Source: Agilicoccus flavus (GTDB lineage: Bacteria > Actinomycetota > Actinomycetes > Actinomycetales > Dermatophilaceae). Taken from it: a DNA stretch of 64,000 nucleotides. Under the pieces are notes generated by a model, which was given only the letters and a program-made list of their open reading frames with translations, searched no databases and was not told the DNA's origin. Location of the stretch: contig NZ_JACYXE010000010.1 in assembly GCF_014857905.1 (NCBI RefSeq), positions 155,314-219,313 of the forward strand, given 5' to 3'. A program made the translations under genes and the position numbers. Position 1 is the first letter of the stretch, and each line of letters opens with the position of its first letter. Shown piece after piece: positions 7,065 through 16,136 of this stretch.

Positions 7065-9176
7065 ATGACAGACGGCCAGACCGGCGGCCCGCAGGCCCCG
7101 GCGCGACGCATCCGCATCGGCATCGACACGGGCGGCACGTTCACCGACGTCGTCGCCTTCGACGAGGACGCCGGCACCCTGACGACGACGAAGACGCCCT
7201 CCACGCCGAGCAACCCGGCCGACGGGTTCATCGACGGCGTGCACAAGGTGCTACGCCTGCTCGGCGCGAGCGGGCAGGACGTGAGCGCCGTCTGCCACGG
7301 CACGACCGTCGCGACGAACCAGCTGCTCGAGGGCAAGGTCGACCGGCTCGGCTTCATCACGACCGAGGGTTACGAATTCATCCTCGAGATCGCTCGGCAG
7401 GCCGTGCCCGACGGCTACGGCAACTCCTACTTCTGGGTCAAGCCCGACCGCATCGTGCCGCCCGACCTCGTGCGGACCGTCCGCGGCCGGATGGACTTCG
7501 AGGGTCACGAGGTCCGCCCGTTCGACGAGGACGACGCCCGCGCCGCGGCCCGGTTCTTCCGCCAGGCGGGGATCACCACCCTCGGCGTCAACTTCCTGCA
7601 CGCCTACGCCAACCCCGCCCACGAGCGCCGGATGCGCGAGATCCTCCTGCAGGAGCACCCCGCCGCGATCGTCTCGCTGAGCAGCGAGGTGCTGCGCGAG
7701 TACCGCGAGTACGAGCGGTCGATGACGACGCTCGTCGACGCCGCCGTCAAGCCCAAGGTCGGGCAGTACGTCGCGAACATCTCCGAGCGCCTCGAGGAGC
7801 TCGCCCCCGGCACCGGCTTCTACATCATGAAGAGCAACGGGGGCGTGCTCTCGGCCCAGGAGGTCGTCAACCAGCCGATCACGACGGTCCTGTCCGGCCC
7901 GGCGGCCGGCGCCCTGGGCGCCGCACTCGTCAGCGGGCTCGCCGGCTTCGACAAGGTCCTCACCTGCGACGGAGGCGGCACCTCGACCGACGTGTCCGTC
8001 GTGCTCGGCGGGGAACCGACCCTGACGACGGAGGGCAGTGTCGGGGTCTACCCGAGCAAGATCCCCATGATCGACGTCGTCACCGTCGGCGCGGGCGGCG
8101 GCTCGATCGCGTGGATCTCGCCGGAGGGATCGCTCAAGGTCGGCCCCCGCTCGGCCGGCGCCGACCCGGGCCCGCTCTGCTACGGCAAGGGCGGCACCGA
8201 GCCGACGATCACCGACGCCCACCTCGTCCTCGGCCGCATCCCGGCGCACCTGCTCGGCGGCGAGATCCCCCTCGACGTCGAGGCGGCCCGCGCCGGCATC
8301 GCCGAGCTCGCCGGGCGGCTCGGCCTCGACGAGACCCGTTGCGCCACGGGCATCCTCGAGATCAGCGCGTGGAACCAGGCCAACGCCCTGCGGCAGATCT
8401 CGGTCAAGCGCGGCCTCGACGTCCGCGACTTCATGCTCGCGACGTTCGGCGGCTCCGGCTCCCTGCTCGCGTGCCGTCTCGTCGACATCCTCGGCCTCGC
8501 CGGCGTCGTCGTGCCCCTCGACCCGGGCAACGTCTCCGCGTTCGGGCTGCTCACCGTCGACGTGAAGAACGACTACGTGCAGACGATGGTGAGCAAGGCC
8601 GACACCCTCGACCTCGCCGCGGTCCAGGACGCCTTCGACGACCTCGAGGCACAGGCCGCCCGGGCGCTCGATGTCGAGGGCTTCTCCCGCGACCGGCACA
8701 CCTCCCAGCGCTCGGCCGACCTGCGGTACGTCGGCCAGGCCTTCGAGGTGCGCGTGCCCGTGCCGGACGGCCCGCTGGGGACGGAGTCGGCCGCCGACGT
8801 CGCGGACGCCTTCCACGACGCGCACCGCGCGCTGTACGGCTACGACTTCCGCGGCCAGGCGACGCAGCCGGTCGAGTGGGTCAACCTGAGGGTGACCGGG
8901 ATCGGCCCGATCACGCGCCCCGAGCTGCCGACGATCGCCGCCGGGGAGGGCGGCGTGGAACGCGCCCGCACCGGCACCCGGCCCGTCTGCTTCGACGCCG
9001 ACACCGGCCCGGTCGACACCCCGATCTACGCCCGCCCCGACCTCGGGGACGGCGACGTCGTGGTCGGCCCGGCGATCATCGAGGAGTTCGGCTCCACCGT
9101 CCCGATCCACCCCGGATTCGTCGTGCGCGTCGACGCGTACGCCAACCTCGTCATGACCAAGGAGGAGGCCCGATGA
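7065..9176 (+). CDS. hyuA: Hydantoinase/oxoprolinase subunit A
   Basis: 703 residues, the usual size for HyuA. This family contains N-methylhydantoinase, 5-oxoprolinase-A and acetone carboxylase beta-type subunits and uses ATP to activate a cyclic amide or ketone. IGIDTGGTFTDVVAFD near the N-terminus is the ASKHA phosphate-1 loop; CHGTTVATNQLLEG, VLSGPAAGALGAA, DGGGTSTDVS and SADPGPLCYG-type segments are also present. ATG 7065 follows GAGGA at a normal distance. Its stop overlaps the hyuB start as ATGA, so the two subunits are made together. In this cluster it likely hydrolyses an amide bond of a ring or ureido product, but the substrate cannot be read from sequence. Confidence 0.95.
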   Translation: MTDGQTGGPQAPARRIRIGIDTGGTFTDVVAFDEDAGTLTTTKTPSTPSNPADGFIDGVHKVLRLLGASGQDVSAVCHGTTVATNQLLEGKVDRLGFITTEGYEFILEIARQAVPDGYGNSYFWVKPDRIVPPDLVRTVRGRMDFEGHEVRPFDEDDARAAARFFRQAGITTLGVNFLHAYANPAHERRMREILLQEHPAAIVSLSSEVLREYREYERSMTTLVDAAVKPKVGQYVANISERLEELAPGTGFYIMKSNGGVLSAQEVVNQPITTVLSGPAAGALGAALVSGLAGFDKVLTCDGGGTSTDVSVVLGGEPTLTTEGSVGVYPSKIPMIDVVTVGAGGGSIAWISPEGSLKVGPRSAGADPGPLCYGKGGTEPTITDAHLVLGRIPAHLLGGEIPLDVEAARAGIAELAGRLGLDETRCATGILEISAWNQANALRQISVKRGLDVRDFMLATFGGSGSLLACRLVDILGLAGVVVPLDPGNVSAFGLLTVDVKNDYVQTMVSKADTLDLAAVQDAFDDLEAQAARALDVEGFSRDRHTSQRSADLRYVGQAFEVRVPVPDGPLGTESAADVADAFHDAHRALYGYDFRGQATQPVEWVNLRVTGIGPITRPELPTIAAGEGGVERARTGTRPVCFDADTGPVDTPIYARPDLGDGDVVVGPAIIEEFGSTVPIHPGFVVRVDAYANLVMTKEEAR

Positions 9177-11068
9177 CCGCGCAGGCCCCCGCGAACCCGT
9201 CGACCACGCCGGCCGACCCGATCGTCGTCGAGATCGTCGAGGGCACCCTCGCCTCCGTCGAGATGGAGGTCGAGACGGCCATCGCCCGGACGTCACGCTC
9301 GCCGATGATCCGCGACGCCCACGACTTCCGCGCCGGCATCCACGACCGGCAGCTGCGCAAGCTCACCGGCCGCAGCTACAGCGCGCTCGTGCACCCGGTG
9401 GCCCGCGACTTCCCCCTCGAGACCATGCGCGAGGGCGACGTCTTCTTCCACAACGACGTCTACGAGTCCGAGGGCGGCATCGGCCACCTGCCCGACCTGT
9501 GCGTCACGGTGCCGGTCTTCCACGAGGGCGAGGTCGTCTGCTTCGTCCAGGCGTTCGGCCACCACGACGACATCGGCGGCGGCTGCCCCGGCTCGATGCC
9601 CTCGGGCGCGACGAGCGTGTTCGAGGAGGGGCTCATGGTCCCCCCGATCAAGCTGTGGGACGCCGGCGTGCCCAACCAGGCGGCGCTGCGGATCATGACG
9701 CGCAACTCCCGGATGCCCGACTCGCTCGCCGCCGACCTCGACGCCGAGTGCTCCGCCTGCCTCATGGGCGCCCGCCGGCTCACCGAGCTCTTCGCGCGCT
9801 ACGGCCGCGACACCGTCGAGGCCGCGTTCCAGGCGATCCTCGACCGGACGACCGAGACCTACCGCCGCGAGATCCTGTCGAAGATCCCCGACGGCGAGTA
9901 CGTCTGGGAGGACTACGCCGAGCACGACGGCGTCGACGAGCCGAGGCTGCACACGCAGCGGATCACCCTGACGAAGACCTCGACCGGCGGCCCGGACGAC
10001 GGGCCGAAGCTCGTCATCGACTTCACCGGTACCGCCCCGCAGGCCAAGGGCCCGATCAACCACTGCGGCGACTACGCCGACGGCAACTTCCTCAAGAAGT
10101 GGCTCGCGCCGATCCTGCGCAACCTCGCCGACACCCCGGAGCGGATGGCCGAGCTCGACGTCAACGAGGGCGTCGTGCCGCTCATCGAGATGCGGTTCCC
10201 CGAGAAGGGGACGCTGCTCACGCCGATCTTCCCGGCCCCGACGAACGCCCGGACCTTCGTCATCCTCCGGCTGCTCGGCGTGCTCGCCGGGGTCGTCGCG
10301 AAGGCCGTCGACGGCCGGATGCCCGCCGACCAGGAGACGATCCGCTACACCGGGGTCTACGGCCACGACCGCGACGGCCGCGACTACCTCATGCGCGAGG
10401 TGCTCGGCGGCGGCGCCGGCGGCCGGTACTACGCCGACGGCGAGGACACGATCCACGTCGTGCCCGACAGCCGCAACCTGCCGACCGAGTTCACCGAGTC
10501 GCGGTTCCCGTTCCTCGTCGAGCGCCTCGGGCTGGCCGTCGACTCCGGCGGCCCGGGCCGCTACCGCGGCGGCCTCGGCTACGAGAAGCACATCCGGATG
10601 CTCAAGGACGCGCACTTCATGTCGATCGCCGACCGGTCGATCCTCGCGTGCTGGGGCGTCAAGGGCGGCAAGGCGGGCCGGCCGTTCCAGGTGACGATCG
10701 ACCCGGGCGGACCGAACGAGCGTGAGATCGACGCCCTCGCCGACGCCGAGCCCGTGACCGCCGGTGAGGTCATCCGCATCCGCACGACCGGCGGCGGCGG
10801 CTGGGGCGACCCGCTCGAGCGCCCCCTGACGGAGGTCGAGCGCGACCTGCGCTGGGGCAAGGTCAGCCTCGCCGGGGCCCGCGCCGACTACGGCGTCGTC
10901 GCGACGAGCGAGGGCGGGCAGCCCGTCGTCGACCACGACGCCTCGGAGGCGCTGCGCGCGGAGCTGCGGGCCGCCCGCAGCGGCGACGAGCCGTTCTTCG
11001 ATCGCGGCCCCGGCTACGCGCGCCTGCACCCCGACGGCGAGAGCGCCCCGGCCTGCGACTGGTTGTAG
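9173..11068 (+). CDS. hyuB: Hydantoinase/oxoprolinase subunit B
   Basis: 631 residues of the HyuB family, the obligate partner of HyuA in ATP-dependent ring opening. Recognisable landmarks are the opening VEIVEGTLASVEMEVETAI with TSRSPMIRDAHDF, then FFHNDVYESEGGIGHLPD, QAFGHHDDIGG with its metal-binding His/Asp, and the C-terminal TTGGGGWGDPLERP. GGAGGAGG precedes the ATG at 9173, which overlaps hyuA. This is the last gene of the first catabolic transcription unit; the next 59 bp lead into an unrelated HTH gene. Subunits of this family act in creatinine, hydantoin, oxoproline and caprolactam breakdown, so the name gives the chemistry but not the substrate. Confidence 0.95.
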   Translation: MTAQAPANPSTTPADPIVVEIVEGTLASVEMEVETAIARTSRSPMIRDAHDFRAGIHDRQLRKLTGRSYSALVHPVARDFPLETMREGDVFFHNDVYESEGGIGHLPDLCVTVPVFHEGEVVCFVQAFGHHDDIGGGCPGSMPSGATSVFEEGLMVPPIKLWDAGVPNQAALRIMTRNSRMPDSLAADLDAECSACLMGARRLTELFARYGRDTVEAAFQAILDRTTETYRREILSKIPDGEYVWEDYAEHDGVDEPRLHTQRITLTKTSTGGPDDGPKLVIDFTGTAPQAKGPINHCGDYADGNFLKKWLAPILRNLADTPERMAELDVNEGVVPLIEMRFPEKGTLLTPIFPAPTNARTFVILRLLGVLAGVVAKAVDGRMPADQETIRYTGVYGHDRDGRDYLMREVLGGGAGGRYYADGEDTIHVVPDSRNLPTEFTESRFPFLVERLGLAVDSGGPGRYRGGLGYEKHIRMLKDAHFMSIADRSILACWGVKGGKAGRPFQVTIDPGGPNEREIDALADAEPVTAGEVIRIRTTGGGGWGDPLERPLTEVERDLRWGKVSLAGARADYGVVATSEGGQPVVDHDASEALRAELRAARSGDEPFFDRGPGYARLHPDGESAPACDWL

Positions 11069-11127
11069 GCCCGGCCGACCTTCCGCTGCTAACCTGGAAC
11101 CCTAGTGGACGCCGGGAGGTGGGGGCC

Positions 11128-11877
11128 GTGTTCGGTCTGGGCCAGGTTCACGCGCCTCCGGCGTGGTTGAGCGCGGCGGAGGCGGCGGAGTGGTTGGGCG
11201 TGTCCGGTCGGCGGGTACGGGCACTCCTCGCCGAGGGCGCCCTCGAGGGCCGCCCGGGGGCGGACGGTGCGTGGCAGGTGTCGCGCATGTCGGTCGTCGC
11301 ACGTGCGGAGCAGGAACCACGACCCGTTCGGCCCCTTGCGATGCGGGGCGCGCGCTTGCTCGCCGACGCGATCGCCCTCGGCCTGGGCGAGGAGCCGTCG
11401 GCCGCGTGGGGCGACGCGAGCTCCCGCGATCGGGGCCGGGCTTCCGCTCACCTGGAGCGGCTGGGGGTCGAGTCGGATCCGGTGAGGCTGGTGCGGGCCT
11501 GGACGCGGCATCGTCGGGTGACTCAGGGGCGTCGTCGTGTGTCGGTCCCGGCCGAAGTTCCGCTCATCGACCTGGCGGGGGTGCGCCTGTCCGGCGTCAG
11601 CCACCCGCTGTCCCGGCTGGAACCCGCAGGGGAGATCGAGATCCATGTGACGGGGGGCGAGGGTGTGCGCGCCGTCGAGCGGGCGACATGCGCGCCCCGT
11701 GCGGCGGCGGCGCTGGACGTGTGGGTGCACTGCAGTGACGACTGGTCGGTGGGCGACGTCGTCTTCGATCTGGTCGAGCACGACGGCGCGCGCGAGTCGG
11801 CCGACGCGAGCCGCCTGCTGAGGGTGGCGAGCCTCGGTCGCTCGGTGGGCGTGGACGCAGAGTCGACGACGCGGTGA
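11128..11877 (+). CDS. Helix-turn-helix protein, partner of an AbiEii-like toxin remnant
   Basis: 249 residues. Residues 13-55 (LSAAEAAEWLGVSGRRVRAL followed by a basic wing) are an excisionase/MerR-like helix-turn-helix. The rest has no recognised domain but includes a basic central part and a predicted beta-rich end. GGAGG at 11114-11118 lies 9 nt before GTG 11128; GTG 11119 is too close to it. A broken nucleotidyltransferase-like gene starts 10 bp downstream, an arrangement seen for antitoxin-type HTH proteins paired with AbiEii-like toxins in actinobacteria. The pair sits as an insert within the catabolic island. An antitoxin or autorepressor role is inferred only. Confidence 0.7.
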   Translation: MFGLGQVHAPPAWLSAAEAAEWLGVSGRRVRALLAEGALEGRPGADGAWQVSRMSVVARAEQEPRPVRPLAMRGARLLADAIALGLGEEPSAAWGDASSRDRGRASAHLERLGVESDPVRLVRAWTRHRRVTQGRRRVSVPAEVPLIDLAGVRLSGVSHPLSRLEPAGEIEIHVTGGEGVRAVERATCAPRAAAALDVWVHCSDDWSVGDVVFDLVEHDGARESADASRLLRVASLGRSVGVDAESTTR

Positions 11878-11887
11878 AGGGCTCCCG

Positions 11888-12303
11888 GTGATCACGGTCC
11901 GCGCCCCGATTCTCTCCGCCCGGCAAGAGGCGTTGTGGAGGGCCACGATCGCGTTCGGTACCCAGCTTCCCGCCGACGCCCGGACCGACGCTCGGAGTCC
12001 ATCACTCTGATGCTCCCGTCCGGGACAGGTGGGGTGATCCGCCGGCCGAGCCTCGTGGGCAGCATCGTCGCGAAGGCCGCGGCGCTGTCGCACCAGGGAG
12101 ACTGCCCGGAGCGGCATCTGGATGATCTCGTCGTGTTGCTGCCCCTGCTGAAGCAACGCGACATCGAGGATGCGGAGTTCACCTCCCGGGATCGGGAACA
12201 CCTGACCCTCGCCGCTCGCCCACTGAGTGACGAGCGTCGGCGTTGGAGCAGCACCGCGGTGATCGAGGCACTGCAGAAGCTGGACGTGGCGAGTCGCCGG
12301 TGA
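11888..12303 (+). pseudogene. Remnant of an AbiEii-like nucleotidyltransferase toxin gene
   Basis: The frame opened by GTG 11888 reads a typical start (APILSARQEALWRATIAFGT) and stops at about 12010. A second frame then carries what looks like the C-terminal part, with IRRPSLVGSIVAKAAALSHQ and ERHLDDLVVLL up to TGA 12303. In AbiEii-like proteins these blocks flank a central catalytic region of roughly 100 residues holding the nucleotidyltransferase signature. That region is missing and the ends are in different frames, so an internal deletion with frameshift is the simplest reading. The upstream HTH gene is intact. A short separate protein from GTG 11935 cannot be excluded. Confidence 0.55.
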
Positions 12304-12336
12304 CACTCCCTCGCTCGGCCCGGCGTCCGGTGGCAC

Positions 12337-13587
12337 TCACCTCAGCTCGGCGACGAGGTCGGCGGCGCGGCGGGCGCCGCCCGCGAGGTGCAGCTCGGCC
12401 GCCAGCTCGTGGGCCCGGCGGCGCTGGGTCGAGTCGCCGAGGCACGCCTCGACCGCGCGCCGCAGCCGGGCCGGCGAGGGGCGGCCGCCGACGTCGAGGC
12501 CGGCGCCCGACCAGGCGACGCGGCGGGCGACCTCGGGCTTGTCCTGCGCGCCCGGGGTGAGCACGAGCGGCACGCCGTGGGCGAGCGCCGCGAGCACCGC
12601 GCCGTAGCCGCCGTTCGTGATCATGACGGCGGTGCGCGGCAGCAGGAGGTCGTGCGGCACCCAGCCGGGGGCGAGGACGTTCGGGGCGGCCGGTACGAGC
12701 GCGGGGTCGCCCGAGACGACGACCTGGGCCGGCGTCCCCGCGAGGGCCGCGACGGCCGCCCGCGGGAGGTCGAACCCCGCCGTCCCCAGCGTGCCCTGGG
12801 TGACGTGCACGATCGGCCGGCCGGGGTCGAGGTGGCGCAGCCAGGCGGGCTCCGCGGAGGCCGCGCGGGTGCCGGCGGCGGCGTCGCCGACGAGGTGCAC
12901 GTGGGCGGGCAGGTCGGGGCGGTCGTACTCCAGGCTCGGCACGCCCTGACCCAACAGCAGGGCCGTCGAACACAAGGAGTCGAACCCGAGCTGCGTCGTG
13001 GGCGCGAGCCCGGCCCGGGCGCGCGCGGCGTTGATGAGCTCCCGGAACCGGCGGCCCACCGTGGCCCCGACGAGAGCGCGGAGGGCGGCGTCGCGGGCGC
13101 GACCGACGGGGCCGGCGCCCGGGCGCACGGGCAGCCCGCTCGGCGGGAGGTGCCGGCTCGTCAGGGGCAGCGGGGACAGCGAGAACGACGCCCACGGCAC
13201 GCCGGCCGCCTCGTGCAGGAACCCGCCGCCGACGCAGGTCACCTCGCTGACCACGACGTCGACCGGATCGAACTCGTGGAGGCGGAGCAGGTCGCGCAGC
13301 TGGCCGGGCCCGGTCCCGAAGAAGACCTGCTCGAAGCTGCCGAACATCGCCGCGAGGCTCGCGTCGGTCCGCATCGTGGGGAACGTCGCGGCGAGGTCGG
13401 TGTCGTCGAAGTCGCCGGCCTCGCGCCACGGCAGCCACGTCGCGCCCACGGCCTCGGCGCGGTCGCGGAACCGCGCCCCGGTGTAGTACGTCACGCGATG
13501 GCCGTCGCGGACGAGCTCGCGGGCCAGGCCCAGCAGCGGGGGCTGGTGTCCGGCGAAGGGCGTCGTCGTGAGCAGGAGGTGGCTCAC
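12337..13587 (-). CDS. GT-B glycosyltransferase of the macrolide/MGT (UDP-glycosyltransferase-like) type
   Basis: 416 residues with a two-domain GT-B layout. The start reads MSHLLLTTTPFAGHQPPLLG, the usual nucleotide-sugar glycosyltransferase opening. The C-terminal half has VTQGTLGT, then APGWVPHDLLLPRTAVMITN and GGYGAVLAALAHGVPLVLTP, the donor-binding signature of the erythromycin-type family. GTG 13587 overlaps the stop of the reductase gene as GTGA and has GGGGAG upstream. Such enzymes glycosylate small aglycones including drugs and flavonoids. The pair lies on the opposite strand inside the catabolic island, so it may be unrelated to the pathway. The acceptor is unknown. Confidence 0.87.
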   Translation of the reverse strand: MSHLLLTTTPFAGHQPPLLGLARELVRDGHRVTYYTGARFRDRAEAVGATWLPWREAGDFDDTDLAATFPTMRTDASLAAMFGSFEQVFFGTGPGQLRDLLRLHEFDPVDVVVSEVTCVGGGFLHEAAGVPWASFSLSPLPLTSRHLPPSGLPVRPGAGPVGRARDAALRALVGATVGRRFRELINAARARAGLAPTTQLGFDSLCSTALLLGQGVPSLEYDRPDLPAHVHLVGDAAAGTRAASAEPAWLRHLDPGRPIVHVTQGTLGTAGFDLPRAAVAALAGTPAQVVVSGDPALVPAAPNVLAPGWVPHDLLLPRTAVMITNGGYGAVLAALAHGVPLVLTPGAQDKPEVARRVAWSGAGLDVGGRPSPARLRRAVEACLGDSTQRRRAHELAAELHLAGGARRAADLVAELR

Positions 13588-14525
13588 GACGACGGCTCCC
13601 CGCCGCGCCGCTCGAACGCCTTCACCAGCGCGAGGAGCGCGCGGTTGACCGGCGTCGGCACCCCCAGCTCCGCGCCGCGCCGCGCGACGTACCCGTTGAG
13701 GTGGTCGATCTCGCTCGGGCGCCGGCGGGCGAGATCCTGTGCGGTGGAGGAGCGCTGGCCGGCCATGCTGTGCGCGAGCGACGCGACGTCCTCGAACAGG
13801 CTGCCGGGCACCTCGACGCCGTCGGCGGCGGCCACGGCCCGGCACTCGGCGACCGCGTCGGCGACGACCTCCGGCATCCCGTCGACCTCGGCGAGCCAGC
13901 CGTACGGGCGGTCGGTGACGGCGGACAGGGCGTTCCAGCCGCAGTTGGCGGCCAGCTTGGCCCAGAGCGCGACGCGCACGTCGGGGACGAGGTGGAGCGG
14001 TATCCCGGCGGGCGCGAACTCCTCGCGGAGACGGGTCGCCGCCACGCCGGTCTCGACGACGAGCTCGCCGCGGCCGTGGTGGCGCACGTGCCCCGGCCCG
14101 GCCATCTCGGTCGCCACGTAGACCACAGCCGGGAGGACGGGCCGCCCCAGCACCGCCGCGATCCGGTCGGCGTTGTCGAGACCGTTCTGCAGGCTGAGCA
14201 CGATCGGTCCGCCCTCGGGCCGATCGGTGCCGGGACCGGCGTCGGGGCGGGGCAGGTGCGGCGCGAGGGCGTTCGCGGCCTCGTGGGAGTCGGACGACTT
14301 CACGCACACGAGGACGACGTCGGCGCCCGCCGCCGCGGCGGGGTCGGTGGACGCGGCCACGGGCACGACCTCGTCGAAGGCCGCGGTCTCGATGCGCAGA
14401 CCCCGCGCGTTCACGGCGTCGACGTGCACGCCCCGTCCGACGAGGACGACCTCGTGGCCGCCGCGCGCCAGCATGCCTCCGAAGTAGCACCCCACGGCTC
14501 CGGCTCCCAGGACGACGACACGCAT
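13584..14525 (-). CDS. Ketopantoate reductase (PanE/ApbA) family NADPH oxidoreductase
   Basis: 313 residues. MRVVVLGAGAVGCYFGGML at the N-terminus is the Rossmann nucleotide loop. LSLQNGLDN, KLAANCGWNALSAV and the C-terminal SEIDHLNGYV match the 2-dehydropantoate 2-reductase family, including the catalytic Lys in the middle motif. ATG 14525 has GGAGG six bases upstream; longer forms lack a good ribosome-binding site. It may be a true PanE (pantothenate synthesis) or a paralogue acting on another 2-oxo acid. Translational coupling to a glycosyltransferase is not the usual pantothenate context and favours a specialised role. Confidence 0.85.
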   Translation of the reverse strand: MRVVVLGAGAVGCYFGGMLARGGHEVVLVGRGVHVDAVNARGLRIETAAFDEVVPVAASTDPAAAAGADVVLVCVKSSDSHEAANALAPHLPRPDAGPGTDRPEGGPIVLSLQNGLDNADRIAAVLGRPVLPAVVYVATEMAGPGHVRHHGRGELVVETGVAATRLREEFAPAGIPLHLVPDVRVALWAKLAANCGWNALSAVTDRPYGWLAEVDGMPEVVADAVAECRAVAAADGVEVPGSLFEDVASLAHSMAGQRSSTAQDLARRRPSEIDHLNGYVARRGAELGVPTPVNRALLALVKAFERRGGEPSS

Positions 14526-14746
14526 CTCGAACCTCCACGTCCGGGCTCCTGCGTCGTCGCCGGTCGACGGCGATGCCATGGGCCGAGGCTAGCGCTCGCG
14601 GCCCCGCCGCCGCGGTCCGGACCGTGAGACGTCGAGAAGTGCCGTGCCCGGTCCGTGACGAGCGGTCGGTCCTGCCGTCTCACGCGGCGGATGGCGTGGG
14701 TCGATCTGAGAGGGTGGGGGTCACCCTCTTCGCGAAAGGACGCACC

Positions 14747-15910
14747 ATGACCGCGCCCCTGCAGGACATCGTCGTCATCGACCTCTCCCGTGCTCTCGCC
14801 GGCCCGCAGGCGGGCATGATGCTGGGCGACATGGGCGCCCGCGTCATCAAGGTCGAGACGCCGGGCACCGGCGACGACACGCGCGGCTGGGGGCCGCCGT
14901 TCGTGGGGCCCGACGGCGACGTGTCGACCTACTTCCTGTGCTGCAACCGCAACAAGGAGTCGATCGCGCTGGATCTGAAGTCGGAGGACGGCAAGCGCAC
15001 GCTGGAACGGCTCGTCGAGCGCGCCGACGTCCTCATCGAGAACTTCCGCCCCGGTGTGCTGTCCCGGCTCGGCTTCTCCGAGGAGCGCCTGCACGAGCTC
15101 AACCCGCGCCTCGTCGTCGCCGCCATCAGCGGCTTCGGTCACGACGGCCCCGAGGGCGGGCGCGCCGGCTACGACCAGATCGCGCAGGGCGAGGCGGGTC
15201 TCATGAGCCTGACCGGGCCCGACCCCGAGCACCCGACACGCGTCGGCGTGCCGATCGGCGACCTTCTCGCCGGGATGAACGCCGCCTTCGGCATCGTCTC
15301 GGCGCTGCACGAGCGCGAGCGCACGGGCCGCGGCCGCGTCGTCCGCACGAGTCTGCTCGCCTCCGTCGTCGGGGTCCACGCGTTCCACGGCACCGGGTAC
15401 ACGGTCGCCGGCAAGGTCGGGCACGCCCAGGGCAACCACCACCCGTCCATCGCCCCGTACGGGCTGTTCGAGGCCCGCGACGGGATGGTGCAGATCGCCG
15501 TCGGCAGCGAGAAGCAGTGGGCCACGTTCTGCTCGACGTTCGGGCTCGACGTCGCCGCCGACGGGATGGCGACGAACAGCCAGCGCGTCGCCAACCGGGA
15601 GAAGACGATCGCCGCGGTCAACGCCGTGTTCGCTGAGTACGCGGCGGAGGACCTGCTCGCGAAGCTGGCGGACGCGGGCATCCCCAGCGGCAAGGTGCGC
15701 ACCCTCGACGACGTGTACACGTGGGACCAGACCCGCAGCCAGGGCCTGCTCATCGACGTCGAGCACGACGTCCTCGGGACCATCGAGCTGCCCGGGCCGG
15801 CCATCCGCTTCGACGACAACGCCCACGCCGGGGGCCGCGAGCGGCACACGGCCCCGCCCTCGCTCGACCAGCACGGCGACGCCATCCGCGCCTGGCTCGA
15901 CAAGGAGTAG
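14747..15910 (+). CDS. CaiB/BaiF (class III) CoA-transferase
   Basis: 387 residues. Family III CoA-transferases move CoA between carboxylic acids through a covalent aspartyl-CoA. The N-terminal pattern LQDIVVIDLSRALAGPQAGM, the KVETPGTGDDTRGWGPP segment and ENFRPGVLSRLG are diagnostic. Asp172 in PIGDLLAGMNA aligns with the catalytic Asp of formyl-CoA transferase. GAAAGGA stands 6 nt before ATG 14747. It follows the catabolic genes on the same strand and precedes carbamate kinase and barbiturase, so it may activate the carboxylate left after ring opening. CoA donor and acceptor cannot be read from sequence. Confidence 0.92.
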   Translation: MTAPLQDIVVIDLSRALAGPQAGMMLGDMGARVIKVETPGTGDDTRGWGPPFVGPDGDVSTYFLCCNRNKESIALDLKSEDGKRTLERLVERADVLIENFRPGVLSRLGFSEERLHELNPRLVVAAISGFGHDGPEGGRAGYDQIAQGEAGLMSLTGPDPEHPTRVGVPIGDLLAGMNAAFGIVSALHERERTGRGRVVRTSLLASVVGVHAFHGTGYTVAGKVGHAQGNHHPSIAPYGLFEARDGMVQIAVGSEKQWATFCSTFGLDVAADGMATNSQRVANREKTIAAVNAVFAEYAAEDLLAKLADAGIPSGKVRTLDDVYTWDQTRSQGLLIDVEHDVLGTIELPGPAIRFDDNAHAGGRERHTAPPSLDQHGDAIRAWLDKE

Positions 15911-15919
15911 TCGCCGGCC

Positions 15920-16000
15920 GATCGTGCCGACTCGTGATGCGCTCGGCCTCGACCGTGTCGTCAGAACACGACAAGGCGGCGGGCGTTCGTCGGCACGATC
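15920..16000. promoter_or_regulatory. Nested inverted repeats upstream of carbamate kinase
   Basis: GATCGTGCCGAC (15920-15931) and GTCGGCACGATC (15989-16000) are perfect 12-bp inverted repeats 57 nt apart. Between them TGTCGT (15956-15961) and ACGACA (15968-15973) form a second dyad with a 6-nt spacer. This looks more like a regulator-binding arrangement than a terminator because the outer loop is long and no U-run follows. It lies 137 nt before the carbamate kinase start. Confidence 0.5.
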
Positions 16001-16136
16001 TGACACGTCGGCGCGAGGGTGCGGCTGGCTAGGGTCGGCGGAGAAGGCCCGGGGTCGACGTGGCCGGTCCGCGCCGTCGCGCGACCGACACCGGCGATCC
16101 CCGGCCGCCCCGGATGTCGGCGGAGGGAGGCCGGAC

